31,259 nt of DNA from Sulfurovum sp. (GTDB lineage: Bacteria > Campylobacterota > Campylobacteria > Campylobacterales > Sulfurovaceae). Positions 14,249-24,060 of this stretch are shown piece by piece (position 1 is the stretch's first letter; each line of letters starts with the position of its first letter). The notes beneath the pieces were generated by a model, which ran no database searches, was not told where the DNA came from, and worked only from the letters and a program-made list of their open reading frames with translations. Location: positions 1 to 31,259 of the forward strand of contig JALVGO010000144.1 of NCBI GenBank assembly GCA_027029065.1. Direction: 5' to 3'. A program made the position numbers and the translations under genes.

Positions 14249-15050
14249 AAACCATCTGATGTTCATACTGCCGCTGATGGCGATTTTGCTCGGTATTGAG
14301 TTCTACCTTGTGTTTGACCGTACGACAGACTCGTATGAGAAAGGACTGAAAGAGGGGTACACGATGCTGGTTGTGGCAAAAAAGCCTCTGACCCTTGCAC
14401 AGATGAAAAAACGCAACCCGCATATTGCCAGTGCCGAAGCGATCAAACGTGATCCAATCGTCTCAGAGGTAGCAAAAGGGGTAGGCAAGGAGAGCAAAAA
14501 AGAGATCCTCGCTGCTCTGCCGTACTTTTACAATGTGGGGATAGACAGCTATCTTGAAACACGGGAACTTGAGCAGATCAAACATGATCTTGAAAAAGAC
14601 CCGGCTGTCAAACGTGTCGAGACGTTTGGCAGCAGCTACAGCTCAGCCTATAAACTCTTCTCTTTCATCAAATTTCTGTTGAAGGTCTTCATCGGCTTCA
14701 TGGGGATCGTCAGTCTGCTGCTGGTGATCAAACAGATGGAGATATGGAAGTATGCCCATCAGGAGCGCATGCAGGTGATGGAGATTTTCGGTGCACCGCT
14801 GATGCTGCGTTCAGGTGTGCTTTTCCGCATTGCGGTTGTGGATGCCTTTATTGCAACCCTGCTTACAAGCGGTGTCTTTTTCTATGTCAAGTATATCTGG
14901 GCACCAAAGAGCGGCATCGACCTGATGATGCAGAAGCAGGAAGAGCTGTTTCAAACAGCCGATGTAGGGCTTTTGCTTGGGGTGGCACTGCTGCTGGTGA
15001 TCATTGCTGTCTATACGGTGGTGGTAAGCAGCAAGGGAGTACGTGAGTGA
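14235..15050 (+). CDS. ftsX: Cell-division protein FtsX
   Basis: FtsX is the membrane half of FtsEX. The 271-residue protein has one N-terminal helix (about residues 8-24), a periplasmic loop of roughly 120 residues, then three further helices near 140-160, 190-215 and 240-262, the usual FtsX topology. It is a little shorter than E. coli FtsX, with no long cytoplasmic N-terminus. The periplasmic loop is the part that binds EnvC in other bacteria. The start ATG lies within the ftsE 3' end. The stop overlaps the next GTG start by four bases (GTGA), so translation is coupled through to the activator gene. Confidence 0.92.
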   Translation: MKFIKNHLMFILPLMAILLGIEFYLVFDRTTDSYEKGLKEGYTMLVVAKKPLTLAQMKKRNPHIASAEAIKRDPIVSEVAKGVGKESKKEILAALPYFYNVGIDSYLETRELEQIKHDLEKDPAVKRVETFGSSYSSAYKLFSFIKFLLKVFIGFMGIVSLLLVIKQMEIWKYAHQERMQVMEIFGAPLMLRSGVLFRIAVVDAFIATLLTSGVFFYVKYIWAPKSGIDLMMQKQEELFQTADVGLLLGVALLLVIIAVYTVVVSSKGVRE

Positions 15051-16417
15051 GAGCACTTGTCCTCTACTGTTTTCTTGTATGTTCACTGTTGCTGGGTGCA
15101 AGCAGTACAGCCAAGAAGATCAATGCTTCAAAACAGCATCTGAGCAAGGTACAGCAGGAGCAGAAAAGAGCCAGCCGCCGTCTTGACAGGATCGCCAGAG
15201 ATATCAAGGCTGCGGAGAAGGAGATCGTCTATCTTGACCGAAAGATCGATGAGCTTGGTAAAGATCAGAATGAGACAGAAGCAGCCTATGTACGCCTGAA
15301 AGAGGAGCTTAAACGTTCCGAAAAGGAGTTTGAACAGACTGCTGCTGCGCTGGAGAAAAAGCGCAAGCAGTTCATCTCTTTGCTCTCTGAACGCTTCTCT
15401 GTACTCTTTGCAATGGAGAAGACACATGAACCGACACGGCGCTCTATTATCGATCAGGAGGTCTATAAGGCATACAAAGCGCAAAATACCCGTATGCTTG
15501 CGCGTCTTAAAAAAGAGATCAAACTGCTGAAAAAGAAGAAAGAGGACAAAAAGTATCAGCGCAACAGGACCAAAAACCAGCTTGCCCGTATCGTAAAGCG
15601 GCGTGAATCCTATGCGCAGAAGAAAAAGCAGAAACAGAAGCTGCTCAAACGTCTGGCAGCCGATGAGGAGAAATATACCGCTAAACTTCAGAAGATCGTA
15701 GACCGGCAGAATGCGCTGCGTGCGACACTTGCGAAGCTGAACATCCTGCGTAAACAGGAAGTGGAAGAGGCACGCAAACGTGCTGCTGCAAGAAAAAAAG
15801 CGATGCAGCTTGAAAAAGAGCGCAAACGCAAGCTGAGGATCGCCAAGGCGAAGGCACGTGAAAAGGCAAGGAAAGCCAAAGAGGCACTCAAACGCGCCAA
15901 GACCGAAGAGGCGAGAAAACAGGCACGGCTTGCGGCAAAAGAGGCGGCAGAAGAGTCCAAAGCGATTGCCAAGGAGAGCCAGAAGGTACGCAATATCAAC
16001 TCCTCCTACCAAAAAGAGGCGGTCTATAAATATCGCGGAGGAAAGACCATCTCTCCTATTGCCGGGGCGAAACTTGTCAAGAAGTTCGGTACCTATATCG
16101 ATCCGATCTACAAGATCAAGATATTTAACGAGTCCATTACCCTTCAGGCACCGCGGGAAGACGCGCGTGTGAAAAATGTACTCAACGGAAAGGTCGTTTT
16201 TGCAGGGAAGTCGAGTATGCTCGGGAAAGTAGTCGTTGTTGCACACAGCGGCAAGATGCATACTGTCTATGCGGGACTCTCCAAGATCGCACCGACAATT
16301 CGTGTGGGCAAAAAGATCAAAAAGGGATATGTGGTCGGAAAGGTACGCCGAAAACTTGTCTTTCAGGCAACCAAGAACTCCAAACATATCAACCCGCTCA
16401 GGCTGATACGGCTTTAA
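15047..16417 (+). CDS. envC: EnvC-like murein hydrolase activator (coiled coil plus degenerate LytM)
   Basis: The 456-residue exported protein starts with a signal peptide (ALVLYCFLVCSLLLGASS). A very long Lys/Arg/Ala-rich coiled coil (about 20-310) and a C-terminal M23/LytM fold (about 330-456) follow. In the LytM part the metal ligands are lost: the usual HxH-type end YxHL reads HTVYAGL, and no HxxxD zinc motif is seen. It should therefore activate rather than cleave, as EnvC does for amidases. It overlaps ftsX by four bases with a GTG start. Two Amidase_3 genes lie 5.5 kb downstream as likely targets. The helix at 235-310 is unusually rich in Ala, Lys and Arg. Confidence 0.88.
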   Translation: MRALVLYCFLVCSLLLGASSTAKKINASKQHLSKVQQEQKRASRRLDRIARDIKAAEKEIVYLDRKIDELGKDQNETEAAYVRLKEELKRSEKEFEQTAAALEKKRKQFISLLSERFSVLFAMEKTHEPTRRSIIDQEVYKAYKAQNTRMLARLKKEIKLLKKKKEDKKYQRNRTKNQLARIVKRRESYAQKKKQKQKLLKRLAADEEKYTAKLQKIVDRQNALRATLAKLNILRKQEVEEARKRAAARKKAMQLEKERKRKLRIAKAKAREKARKAKEALKRAKTEEARKQARLAAKEAAEESKAIAKESQKVRNINSSYQKEAVYKYRGGKTISPIAGAKLVKKFGTYIDPIYKIKIFNESITLQAPREDARVKNVLNGKVVFAGKSSMLGKVVVVAHSGKMHTVYAGLSKIAPTIRVGKKIKKGYVVGKVRRKLVFQATKNSKHINPLRLIRL

Positions 16418-16419
16418 CC

Positions 16420-17181
<762 letters not shown>

Positions 17182-17219
17182 CATTTACCGGTAGAAAAAA
17201 AGTAAAAAAAGGATAGTTT

Positions 17220-17426
17220 ATGAGAACAGAACAACTTACTGCAAAAGCACTGGAAAGAGTCGATTTCGACAAGTATCTTCTGGCAAATGCTGTCGGAAAA
17301 CGTGCGGAAGAGATCGCAAATGGGGCAGAGCCGCTTGTCGATGCAGACCCGAAAACAACCAAGCACACAGATATTGCACTGCAGGAGATCGCAGAAGGCA
17401 AACTTGTTGTAAGCCTTGAGGGATAG
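17220..17426 (+). CDS. rpoZ: RNA polymerase omega subunit
   Basis: Omega is the small RNA polymerase subunit that helps beta-prime fold and, in some bacteria, forms part of a ppGpp site. The 68-residue protein has the expected ALERVDFDKYLLANAVGKRAEEI-type core at about residues 10-32 and TTKHTDIALQEIAEGKL at about 46-62. AAGGA lies seven bases before the ATG. The start of spoT follows six bases after the stop. The rpoZ-spoT order is also found in E. coli, which supports both calls. Confidence 0.94.
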   Translation: MRTEQLTAKALERVDFDKYLLANAVGKRAEEIANGAEPLVDADPKTTKHTDIALQEIAEGKLVVSLEG

Positions 17427-17432
17427 TTCCCT

Positions 17433-19586
17433 TTGGATGCGTTTCTTGAGAAGGTAAAAGAGACACATACCATAGAGGAGGCTACCGCTCTGCTCTGGGA
17501 GCAGATTCCCTCCCCTTTACCCTCTACCAAAAAGGCGCTTGATCTTGCGATGACCGCACACGACGGTCAGATGAGAAAGAGCGGCGAACCCTACATTGTT
17601 CACCCCATTCTTGTCGCTGTGATTACCGCTTCCATCTCCAATGATGAGACGATGGTACAGGCGGCACTGCTGCATGATGTGGTGGAAGATACCGACTTTG
17701 ACCTGGAAGACCTCGAACGTGAATTTGGCGAAGATGTGACCCATATGGTCGCAGGGCTGACCAAAATTGTCGAGATACGTGACGAGGAGCTTGTTCCTTC
17801 AGGATCGGATGACCGGCTTATCTCTTCGGCGCTGACATTCAGAAAGATGCTTCTGGCGTCGATCAAAGATATCCGGGTACTGGTGATCAAACTGTGTGAC
17901 AGACTGCACAATATGCTTACGCTTGATGCGCTCAGGCCTGACAAGCAAAAACGCATCGCGGAAGAGACCCTCGTGGTCTATGCACCCATTGCGCACAGGC
18001 TGGGTATCTCACGTCTGAAGAACCATCTGGAAGATTTGAGTTTTTACTACATCTACCCAGAAGACTATGCAAAAATCGACAGCTATATTCAGGAAAATGC
18101 ACAGAACCTGCAGTTCAAGCTCAATGCTTTCATTCAGAAAGCGAAAACGATGATGGAGAGTAACGGTTTTGATTCTGAAGGGTTTGAGATTATCGGCAGG
18201 GTCAAGCACTACTACTCCATCTACCTGAAGATGCACCGCAAAGGTGTGAGTATCGAAGAGGTGCTTGACCTGCTTGCCATCCGTGTGATCGTGAATGAGC
18301 CGCTTGAGTGCTACAATGTACTTGGCTTGATGCATCTGAATTTTACCCCACTGATCTCCCGGTTTAAAGACTACATTGCCGTACCCAAAGAGAACGGCTA
18401 CCGTACCATTCACACAACACTTTTTAACGAAGAGGGAATTGTCGAAGCCCAGATACGAACAAAGCAGATGCACCGGCTTGCCGAGTATGGGGTTGCCGCA
18501 CACTGGAAATACAAAGACGGCGGCAACAGTGTCAATCTTCAGTGGCTTGAAAGTCTCTCTTATCAGAACGAGTCGGTTGAAGAGTTCTATGAGCTTGCAA
18601 AGAGCGATCTCTTCTCTGAAGACATTACCGTCTTCTCTCCAAAAGGGGATTACTATACACTTCCCAAAGGCTCGGTTGCGCTGGACTTTGCCTATGCGAT
18701 CCACTCAGAGGTCGGTGCCAATGCTACAGGTGCGCTGGTCAACAAACACAAAGCCTCATTGCTTACGGTTTTAAAAAACGGGGATATTGTACGGATCATC
18801 AAGGATGAGCGACCGCACCTGCACTGTTCATGGATCGATGCAGTGAAGACTTCCAAAGCCAAAGAGGGCATCAGAAGCCAGTGCAGGGCAAGACTGAGAG
18901 AGACCGATACCTTTACCGCATACAATATTCTGGCGGCACTCTTCAACCAGAGTCCCGATGCGATCAGAAAACGCATAGAAGATATGGGACTGGAAGAGTC
19001 GATTCATAAGCTGCCTACACAGCTGGACTTTTTCAAAGAGGTGATACACAAGCTTGCTACCTATATGGGTACAAAAGAGGTGCGCTTCTGGGAGCTTCTC
19101 AAACGCGGTTACAAAAAGCCGCAGTCCAAAGAGATAGAGCACTTCCGTTTCTTTACGAACAAGCCGCTGGACGGGGTAGAGTTCGATTATTGCTGCCATC
19201 CGAAAGTCGGGGATCAGATTGTAGCGTTTTATAAGGACAGTAAGGCTATTATACACCATAAATTGTGCAAGAAGGCATACGTCAAGATACTCAATGGCGA
19301 ACCGATGCTTTTTGTAAGCTGGAGTACGACGAAACTCTCCCGTTACCGGTTGATCATCAGCCTTCAGAACCAGAAGGGTGTGCTGGCTGATCTGCTTGCG
19401 AAACTGACCCAACTCGATATGAACGTGATCAGTATCGAACTGGGGATCAGAAACTCCGAAAGTGCGGAGTACTGCCAAATTGAGGTGGAGAGTTCGGAGT
19501 CGCGAAAACAGCTTCTTGAGGAGAAGATCGCCCAGAAGTTCAAACTTATTGAGATGATCAGTCTCGATGATGCCTATAACAAATAG
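17433..19586 (+). CDS. spoT: Bifunctional (p)ppGpp synthetase/hydrolase (RSH family)
   Basis: This 717-residue stringent-response enzyme makes and degrades (p)ppGpp. The HD hydrolase domain is intact (HDGQMRKSGEPYIVHP near 43-58; LLHDVVEDTD at 79-88). The synthetase domain shows GRVKHYYSIYLKM (255-267), RFKDYIAVPKENGYRTIHTT (310-329) and EAQIRTKQMHRLAEYGVAAHW (338-358). A TGS domain (about 398-460) and a C-terminal ACT domain (about 645-712) complete the full-length form. It appears to be the single RSH in this region, as expected for Campylobacterota. The start is TTG at 17433, with GAGGGA overlapping the rpoZ stop nine bases upstream. Confidence 0.94.
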   Translation: MDAFLEKVKETHTIEEATALLWEQIPSPLPSTKKALDLAMTAHDGQMRKSGEPYIVHPILVAVITASISNDETMVQAALLHDVVEDTDFDLEDLEREFGEDVTHMVAGLTKIVEIRDEELVPSGSDDRLISSALTFRKMLLASIKDIRVLVIKLCDRLHNMLTLDALRPDKQKRIAEETLVVYAPIAHRLGISRLKNHLEDLSFYYIYPEDYAKIDSYIQENAQNLQFKLNAFIQKAKTMMESNGFDSEGFEIIGRVKHYYSIYLKMHRKGVSIEEVLDLLAIRVIVNEPLECYNVLGLMHLNFTPLISRFKDYIAVPKENGYRTIHTTLFNEEGIVEAQIRTKQMHRLAEYGVAAHWKYKDGGNSVNLQWLESLSYQNESVEEFYELAKSDLFSEDITVFSPKGDYYTLPKGSVALDFAYAIHSEVGANATGALVNKHKASLLTVLKNGDIVRIIKDERPHLHCSWIDAVKTSKAKEGIRSQCRARLRETDTFTAYNILAALFNQSPDAIRKRIEDMGLEESIHKLPTQLDFFKEVIHKLATYMGTKEVRFWELLKRGYKKPQSKEIEHFRFFTNKPLDGVEFDYCCHPKVGDQIVAFYKDSKAIIHHKLCKKAYVKILNGEPMLFVSWSTTKLSRYRLIISLQNQKGVLADLLAKLTQLDMNVISIELGIRNSESAEYCQIEVESSESRKQLLEEKIAQKFKLIEMISLDDAYNK

Positions 19587-19604
19587 AAAAAGGATAGAAA
19601 AAGT

Positions 19605-20810
19605 ATGTCACTCAGTCAAGCGTTAGAAGAGATTCGCAGGGGAACTGCCGAGATCATCGATATGGAGCGTATCGAAACCCTAGTGAAGAAGTTTTATGAA
19701 ACAGGCAAGACCTATACCGTCAAAGCGGGATTTGATCCGACGGGCGCCGATCTGCACCTTGGACATACCGTACTGCTTCAGAAACTGCGTATATTCCAAA
19801 ACCATGGAGGGCGTGTACAACTGCTCATCGGTGATTTTACCGCGATGATCGGTGACCCTACAGGCAAGAGTGAAACACGAAAAGTCCTTGACCGTGATAC
19901 GATCGTTGCCAATGCCAAAACCTACACAGAACAGGTCTTCAATATACTTGATGAGAGCAAAACCGATGTGGTCTTTAACTCCGAATGGCTTGAAGCACTT
20001 GGTGCGTCAGGTATGGTAGCGCTGACCACAACCTTCAATGTCGCACGTATGCTTGAGCGTGACGATTTTGAAAAACGCTACAAAGCAGGACAGAGTATCT
20101 CCATCTCCGAGTTTATCTATCCGCTGCTTCAGGGGTACGACTCGGTCGAGCTCAAGTCCGATATCGAGATTGGCGGAACAGACCAGAAATTCAACCTGCT
20201 GATGGGACGGCACCTTCAACGTACCTACAATGTCGGCAAAGAGCAGGCGGTACTGATGATGCCTATTCTTGAAGGGCTGGACGGCGTACAGAAGATGAGT
20301 AAATCGCTGAACAACTATATCGGTATTACCGAAGCCCCGAACGATATCTATGCCAAAACACTCTCCATCTCCGATGAGCTGATGTGGCGCTACTATGAAC
20401 TGCTCAGTGACAAGAGTCTTGAACAGATCGCACAGATGAAAGCGGATGCAGAGGCAGGAAAACTGCACCCCAAAACGGTAAAAGAGAACCTTGCTATGGA
20501 ACTGGTGGCACGTTTCTACGATGAGGAGGCGGCAAAAGCGGCAAAAGCGGCATTTGACAATGTCTTCAAAGCAAACAAGCTGCCTGACGATATGCCTGAA
20601 GTCTCTGTTGAAGAGGGGATATGGATCTGCAAGGCGCTGGTCGATGCGGGAATCGAGCCTTCCACATCACAGGCACGACGGGACATCAAGCAGGGAGCAG
20701 TGCGTATCGATCAGGAAAAAATAAGTGATGAAAAAATGAACCTTAATGCAGGAGAGTATATACTACAGGTAGGTAAACGCAAATTTGCGAAAGTGAAGGT
20801 GGGAGCATGA
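19605..20810 (+). CDS. tyrS: Tyrosyl-tRNA synthetase
   Basis: TyrRS joins tyrosine to tRNA-Tyr. The class I signature is HLGH at 51-54 and KMSKS at 230-234. [17 protein letters not shown] and [16 protein letters not shown] match the TyrZ-like branch. The C-terminal S4 domain (about 340-400) includes [20 protein letters not shown]. The length of 401 residues is normal. AAGGA is ten bases before the ATG. The stop overlaps the next ATG by four bases (ATGA), coupling it to the nitronate monooxygenase-like gene. Confidence 0.96.
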   Translation: MSLSQALEEIRRGTAEIIDMERIETLVKKFYETGKTYTVKAGFDPTGADLHLGHTVLLQKLRIFQNHGGRVQLLIGDFTAMIGDPTGKSETRKVLDRDTIVANAKTYTEQVFNILDESKTDVVFNSEWLEALGASGMVALTTTFNVARMLERDDFEKRYKAGQSISISEFIYPLLQGYDSVELKSDIEIGGTDQKFNLLMGRHLQRTYNVGKEQAVLMMPILEGLDGVQKMSKSLNNYIGITEAPNDIYAKTLSISDELMWRYYELLSDKSLEQIAQMKADAEAGKLHPKTVKENLAMELVARFYDEEAAKAAKAAFDNVFKANKLPDDMPEVSVEEGIWICKALVDAGIEPSTSQARRDIKQGAVRIDQEKISDEKMNLNAGEYILQVGKRKFAKVKVGA

Positions 20811-21916
20811 CATTCAAACCGCTTAAAATCGGAAAATATACGATCGAAAAGCCGATCATCCAGGGAGGCATGGGTGTTGGTATTTCTTGGGATCAGCTGG
20901 CCGGAACGGTCTCCAAAGAGGGTGGTCTCGGGGTAATATCGGCAGTTGGAACGGGAGTCTATAAAAACAGAAGCTATCTTGATGACAAGGAGATGGTAGG
21001 CAAAGAGCACAGACCGCTTGACGCGATCAACTTCTACTCTTTCAAAGCACTGAAGAAGATATTTGAAAACGCACGCAAGATTTGCGGTGACAAGCCGCTT
21101 GCTGCCAATATCCTTTATGCACAGAGTGAATATGACAGGGTGGTAAAAGATGCCTGTAAGGCGGGTGCGGACATCATCATTACCGGTGCGGGACTGCCGC
21201 TTACCATGCCTGAAGCTGCCAAGGATTACCCAGATGTCGCACTTGTGCCCATTGTCTCTACCGCAAAGGCACTGAGAATTCTGTGCAGACGCTGGAAGAA
21301 AACGCACGACCGCCTGCCAGATGCCGTCATTGTAGAAGGTCCGCTTAGCGGTGGACATCAGGGCTTTAAGTACGAAGAGTGTTTCCTGCCTGAAAATCAG
21401 CTTGAAGAGATCCTGCCACCGGTAGTAGAAGAGGCAAAAAACTGGGGAGATATCCCCGTTATCGCTGCCGGCGGTGTATGGAACCATGATGATATCGTAC
21501 GCATGATGGAGCTTGGAGCAAGTGGTGTTCAGCTCGGTACGCGCTTTATCGGAACTGTTGAATGTGATGCAAGTGATGTGATGAAGCAGACGATCATCAA
21601 TGCCAAAGAGGAGGATATCAAGCTCTTCAAATCGCCGGTAGGGTATCCTGCCCGGGGAGTCAAGACTGAATTGCACAAGCGCATCGAGGAGGGGACAGCA
21701 CCCAAGGTTGCCTGTATCTCCAACTGTGTTGCACCGTGTAACCGTGGAGAAGAGGCGAAAGTTGTCGGATACTGTATTGCAGACAGACTCACGGATGCGT
21801 ACGACGGTATTGCAGAAACCGGTCTTTTCTTTACGGGAGCCAACGGCTACCGTCTCAATGAGATTATAACCGTCAAAGAGTTGATGGACAGACTGATGAA
21901 CGGAGAAGAGAAGTAG
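20807..21916 (+). CDS. Nitronate monooxygenase-like FMN enzyme (NMO/FabK family)
   Basis: The 369-residue protein is a TIM-barrel flavoprotein of the nitronate monooxygenase/enoyl-ACP reductase group. Seen are [18 protein letters not shown] (16-33), the substrate loop SGGHQG (181-186), the FMN-phosphate site [12 protein letters not shown] (219-230) and [13 protein letters not shown] (238-250). It may oxidise nitronates such as propionate 3-nitronate, or act as a FabK-type reductase; sequence alone does not decide. An unusual cysteine cluster follows the barrel: Cys303, Cys307, Cys311 and Cys323 (CISNCVAPC and later GYC). It overlaps tyrS by four bases. The cytoplasmic location fits the absence of a signal peptide. 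Confidence 0.85.
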   Translation: MTFKPLKIGKYTIEKPIIQGGMGVGISWDQLAGTVSKEGGLGVISAVGTGVYKNRSYLDDKEMVGKEHRPLDAINFYSFKALKKIFENARKICGDKPLAANILYAQSEYDRVVKDACKAGADIIITGAGLPLTMPEAAKDYPDVALVPIVSTAKALRILCRRWKKTHDRLPDAVIVEGPLSGGHQGFKYEECFLPENQLEEILPPVVEEAKNWGDIPVIAAGGVWNHDDIVRMMELGASGVQLGTRFIGTVECDASDVMKQTIINAKEEDIKLFKSPVGYPARGVKTELHKRIEEGTAPKVACISNCVAPCNRGEEAKVVGYCIADRLTDAYDGIAETGLFFTGANGYRLNEIITVKELMDRLMNGEEK

Positions 21917-21917
21917 C

Positions 21918-23138
21918 GTGAAGCCTCTGCCTCTTCTCTGGCTGTTGCTCGTACTGGGTACGACACTGCTTAGTGCCTCTGCCATACTTGAGAAGGCAGA
22001 GGTAAAAAAAGGTGAACTCAGACTGCACTTCAACAAAGCCTACAACAAAGGCAAAATACGCCACTTTACGCTCAGCCACCCTTACCGTGAAGTGTTTGAC
22101 ATCCCAAATGCAAAGCTTAAAAACAGAGCTGTAGGCAAACATTTGCACTCTTCTCACTGCTATTTGATACGGGTTTCCCAGTACAAACCGACAACGGTGC
22201 GTGTGGTGCTGGAGACGGGAAAAGGCTATGGGTGTATGCCCTACAGACCGATACTCTCCTATAAGTCCTACCATATCCCTCTGCCTCCCTTTAAGGTTAA
22301 GAGACGTCATACGGTACGTGTGAAAAAGAGCCATACAAAACATACTGCACCAAAGAGAACAAAACATACACGTAAATCTCATAAGAAGCATGCCGTAAAG
22401 CCCCATATTATGAAACATAGCAAAGCCTATCCCCGCGGCAAGGGGGAACTGATCGTGATCGATGCGGGACACGGCGGACATGATACCGGTGCCATAGGCG
22501 GTGGAAAACGGGAGAAAGACCTTGTCCTTCAGATTGCCAAACGGGTGGAGCGCCAACTGAAAAAGCGCGGCTTCAGAGTCTATATGACACGCCGGACAGA
22601 CAGGTTTTTGAAACTGCCGCAGCGTACCCATATTGCCGACAAAAAGGGTGCGAGGGTGTTTGTCTCCATACATGCCAACTCCGTACCAAAAAGCAAACGT
22701 TACAAAGCACAGGGGGTAGAGACATTTTACCTGCAAAAGACGCGTGATGCAAAGTCGCAGCGTATCGCTGCAAGGGAGAATGCCGCAGTTTTGAAGGGTG
22801 CGAGCAGTTCCCTGAGCAAAAAGGTCATCATCGACTCGGTACTGGCAGGGCCGAAGATTGTCGAATCTAACAAACTTGCCATCGATGTGCAGCGCAGAAT
22901 TCTGGCAAACCTGAGAGCTCATTATAAAGGGGTGCGTGACGGTGGTGTGCGGCACGCCCCATTCTGGGTGCTTGTGGGTGCCAGCCGTCCGTCTATTTTG
23001 GTAGAGGTGGGGTACATTTCTCACCCAAAAGAGCGTAAACGGCTCTTTACCCCTGCCTATCAGGAGCAGATTGCCAAAGGGATCGCCGAGGGGATACAAC
23101 GCTATCTTGCCAACAGAGAACGAGAGATAGAACTATAG
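21918..23138 (+). CDS. amiC: N-acetylmuramoyl-L-alanine amidase (Amidase_3, AmiC-like) with basic linker
   Basis: This periplasmic zinc amidase cuts the stem peptide from peptidoglycan during daughter-cell separation. The 406 residues comprise a signal peptide (about 1-22), an AMIN-like N-terminal domain (about 23-120), a His/Lys/Arg-rich linker (about 125-175) and the catalytic domain (177-406). Zinc ligands are seen as His185 (DAGHGGHD), Glu199 (KREKDL) and His252 (SIHANS), with catalytic Glu363 (LVEVGYIS). The stretch 268-320 is the insert that holds the blocking helix in AmiB/AmiC, removed by EnvC-type activators. The start is GTG at 21918, one base after the preceding stop. A second, shorter amidase follows directly. 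Confidence 0.93.
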   Translation: MKPLPLLWLLLVLGTTLLSASAILEKAEVKKGELRLHFNKAYNKGKIRHFTLSHPYREVFDIPNAKLKNRAVGKHLHSSHCYLIRVSQYKPTTVRVVLETGKGYGCMPYRPILSYKSYHIPLPPFKVKRRHTVRVKKSHTKHTAPKRTKHTRKSHKKHAVKPHIMKHSKAYPRGKGELIVIDAGHGGHDTGAIGGGKREKDLVLQIAKRVERQLKKRGFRVYMTRRTDRFLKLPQRTHIADKKGARVFVSIHANSVPKSKRYKAQGVETFYLQKTRDAKSQRIAARENAAVLKGASSSLSKKVIIDSVLAGPKIVESNKLAIDVQRRILANLRAHYKGVRDGGVRHAPFWVLVGASRPSILVEVGYISHPKERKRLFTPAYQEQIAKGIAEGIQRYLANREREIEL

Positions 23139-23146
23139 GAGCGCGG

Positions 23147-23929
23147 ATGCAGGTCAAATCATATGTTGCTGTTTTGTGTATATTTGTTTTGGGACTCTTC
23201 TTTCTGCAGGGGTGTACAGGACCTGACCGTTCCAACAGGCTTGTGGTGATCGATGCGGGGCATGGCGGTCATGACTGCGGTGCACAGTGTGGTGGAAAGC
23301 AGGAGAAGACCCTGGTACTTCAGGTGGTCAAAAAGCTTCAACAGGCATTTAAACGCGAAGGATACCGGGTTTACCTGACACGCGGCAATGACCGTTTCCT
23401 GACCCTTGGGCAGCGTACCCGTATTGCCGACCAGAAAGATGCTGATATATTCATCTCCATCCATGCCAATGCCATTGCTGACAAAAGCCGTTTTGAAGCG
23501 GTTGAAGGGGTAGAGACATACTACCTGCAAAAGACACGTGACGGACGTTCACAGCGCATTGCACAGCGTGAGAATGAAGCGGTGCTGAAAGGGACAGACA
23601 CACTGAGCAGAGATGTTATTGTCGATGCGGTACTGGCAGGTCCCAAAGTGGTTGAGTCGCATAAACTTGCTATTGATGTGCAAAATAATATCATGAAGCG
23701 TCTGCGAAGCAGATATCCTGATGCCAAAAACGGCGGTGCCAAACCGGCACCCTTTTATGTACTTGTCGGAGCAAGCAGACCCTCCATACTGGTAGAGGTA
23801 GGTTACATTACCAATGCCAAAGAGCGGGAGCGACTTTTTAGCCCAGACTATCAGGAGCGTATAGCAAAAGGGATTGTCGAAGGGGTTGACCGCTATCTTG
23901 ATAACAGACAGAAAGAGTTGGGGATTTGA
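23147..23929 (+). CDS. Lipoprotein N-acetylmuramoyl-L-alanine amidase (Amidase_3), tandem paralogue
   Basis: The 260-residue protein is a close relative of the amidase just before it, without AMIN domain or linker. The signal peptide ends in a lipobox LQGC (Cys23), so it is likely a membrane-anchored lipoprotein. Thr24 after the Cys does not signal inner-membrane retention by the E. coli rule. The catalytic ligands are DAGHGGHD (His39), Glu53 in KQEKTL, SIHANA and LVEVGYIT. The blocking-helix insert is also kept (GVETYYLQKTRDGRSQRIAQ and after), so it too should need an activator. TAGGAG overlaps the stop of the first amidase and is its ribosome binding site. The pair clearly arose by duplication. 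Confidence 0.92.
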   Translation: MQVKSYVAVLCIFVLGLFFLQGCTGPDRSNRLVVIDAGHGGHDCGAQCGGKQEKTLVLQVVKKLQQAFKREGYRVYLTRGNDRFLTLGQRTRIADQKDADIFISIHANAIADKSRFEAVEGVETYYLQKTRDGRSQRIAQRENEAVLKGTDTLSRDVIVDAVLAGPKVVESHKLAIDVQNNIMKRLRSRYPDAKNGGAKPAPFYVLVGASRPSILVEVGYITNAKERERLFSPDYQERIAKGIVEGVDRYLDNRQKELGI

Positions 23930-24019
23930 TGTAGCTTTTGACCTTTCCTCTGCTTTTTCGCAGTATCCTTCTCTTGTTTTCCCTTTGACACAAATCAATT
24001 CCTCCCCCCGTTTGAACTA

Positions 24020-24028
24020 TGCTATACT
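24020..24028 (+). promoter_or_regulatory. Extended -10 promoter for the exported gene pair
   Basis: TG-C-TATACT lies 32 bases before the ATG at 24061, with a purine-rich Shine-Dalgarno between. There is no good -35 at the proper distance; TTGACA at 23985-23990 is too far upstream. Confidence 0.4.
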
Positions 24029-24060
24029 TAAAAGTATTTTTCAAACATGAGGAGGAAGAG

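Noticed and set aside
20711..23099. Two long minus-strand open frames antisense to the NMO-like gene and the first amidase
   Set aside because: Both are shadows of strongly supported sense genes. The translations show no domain and have no ribosome binding site.
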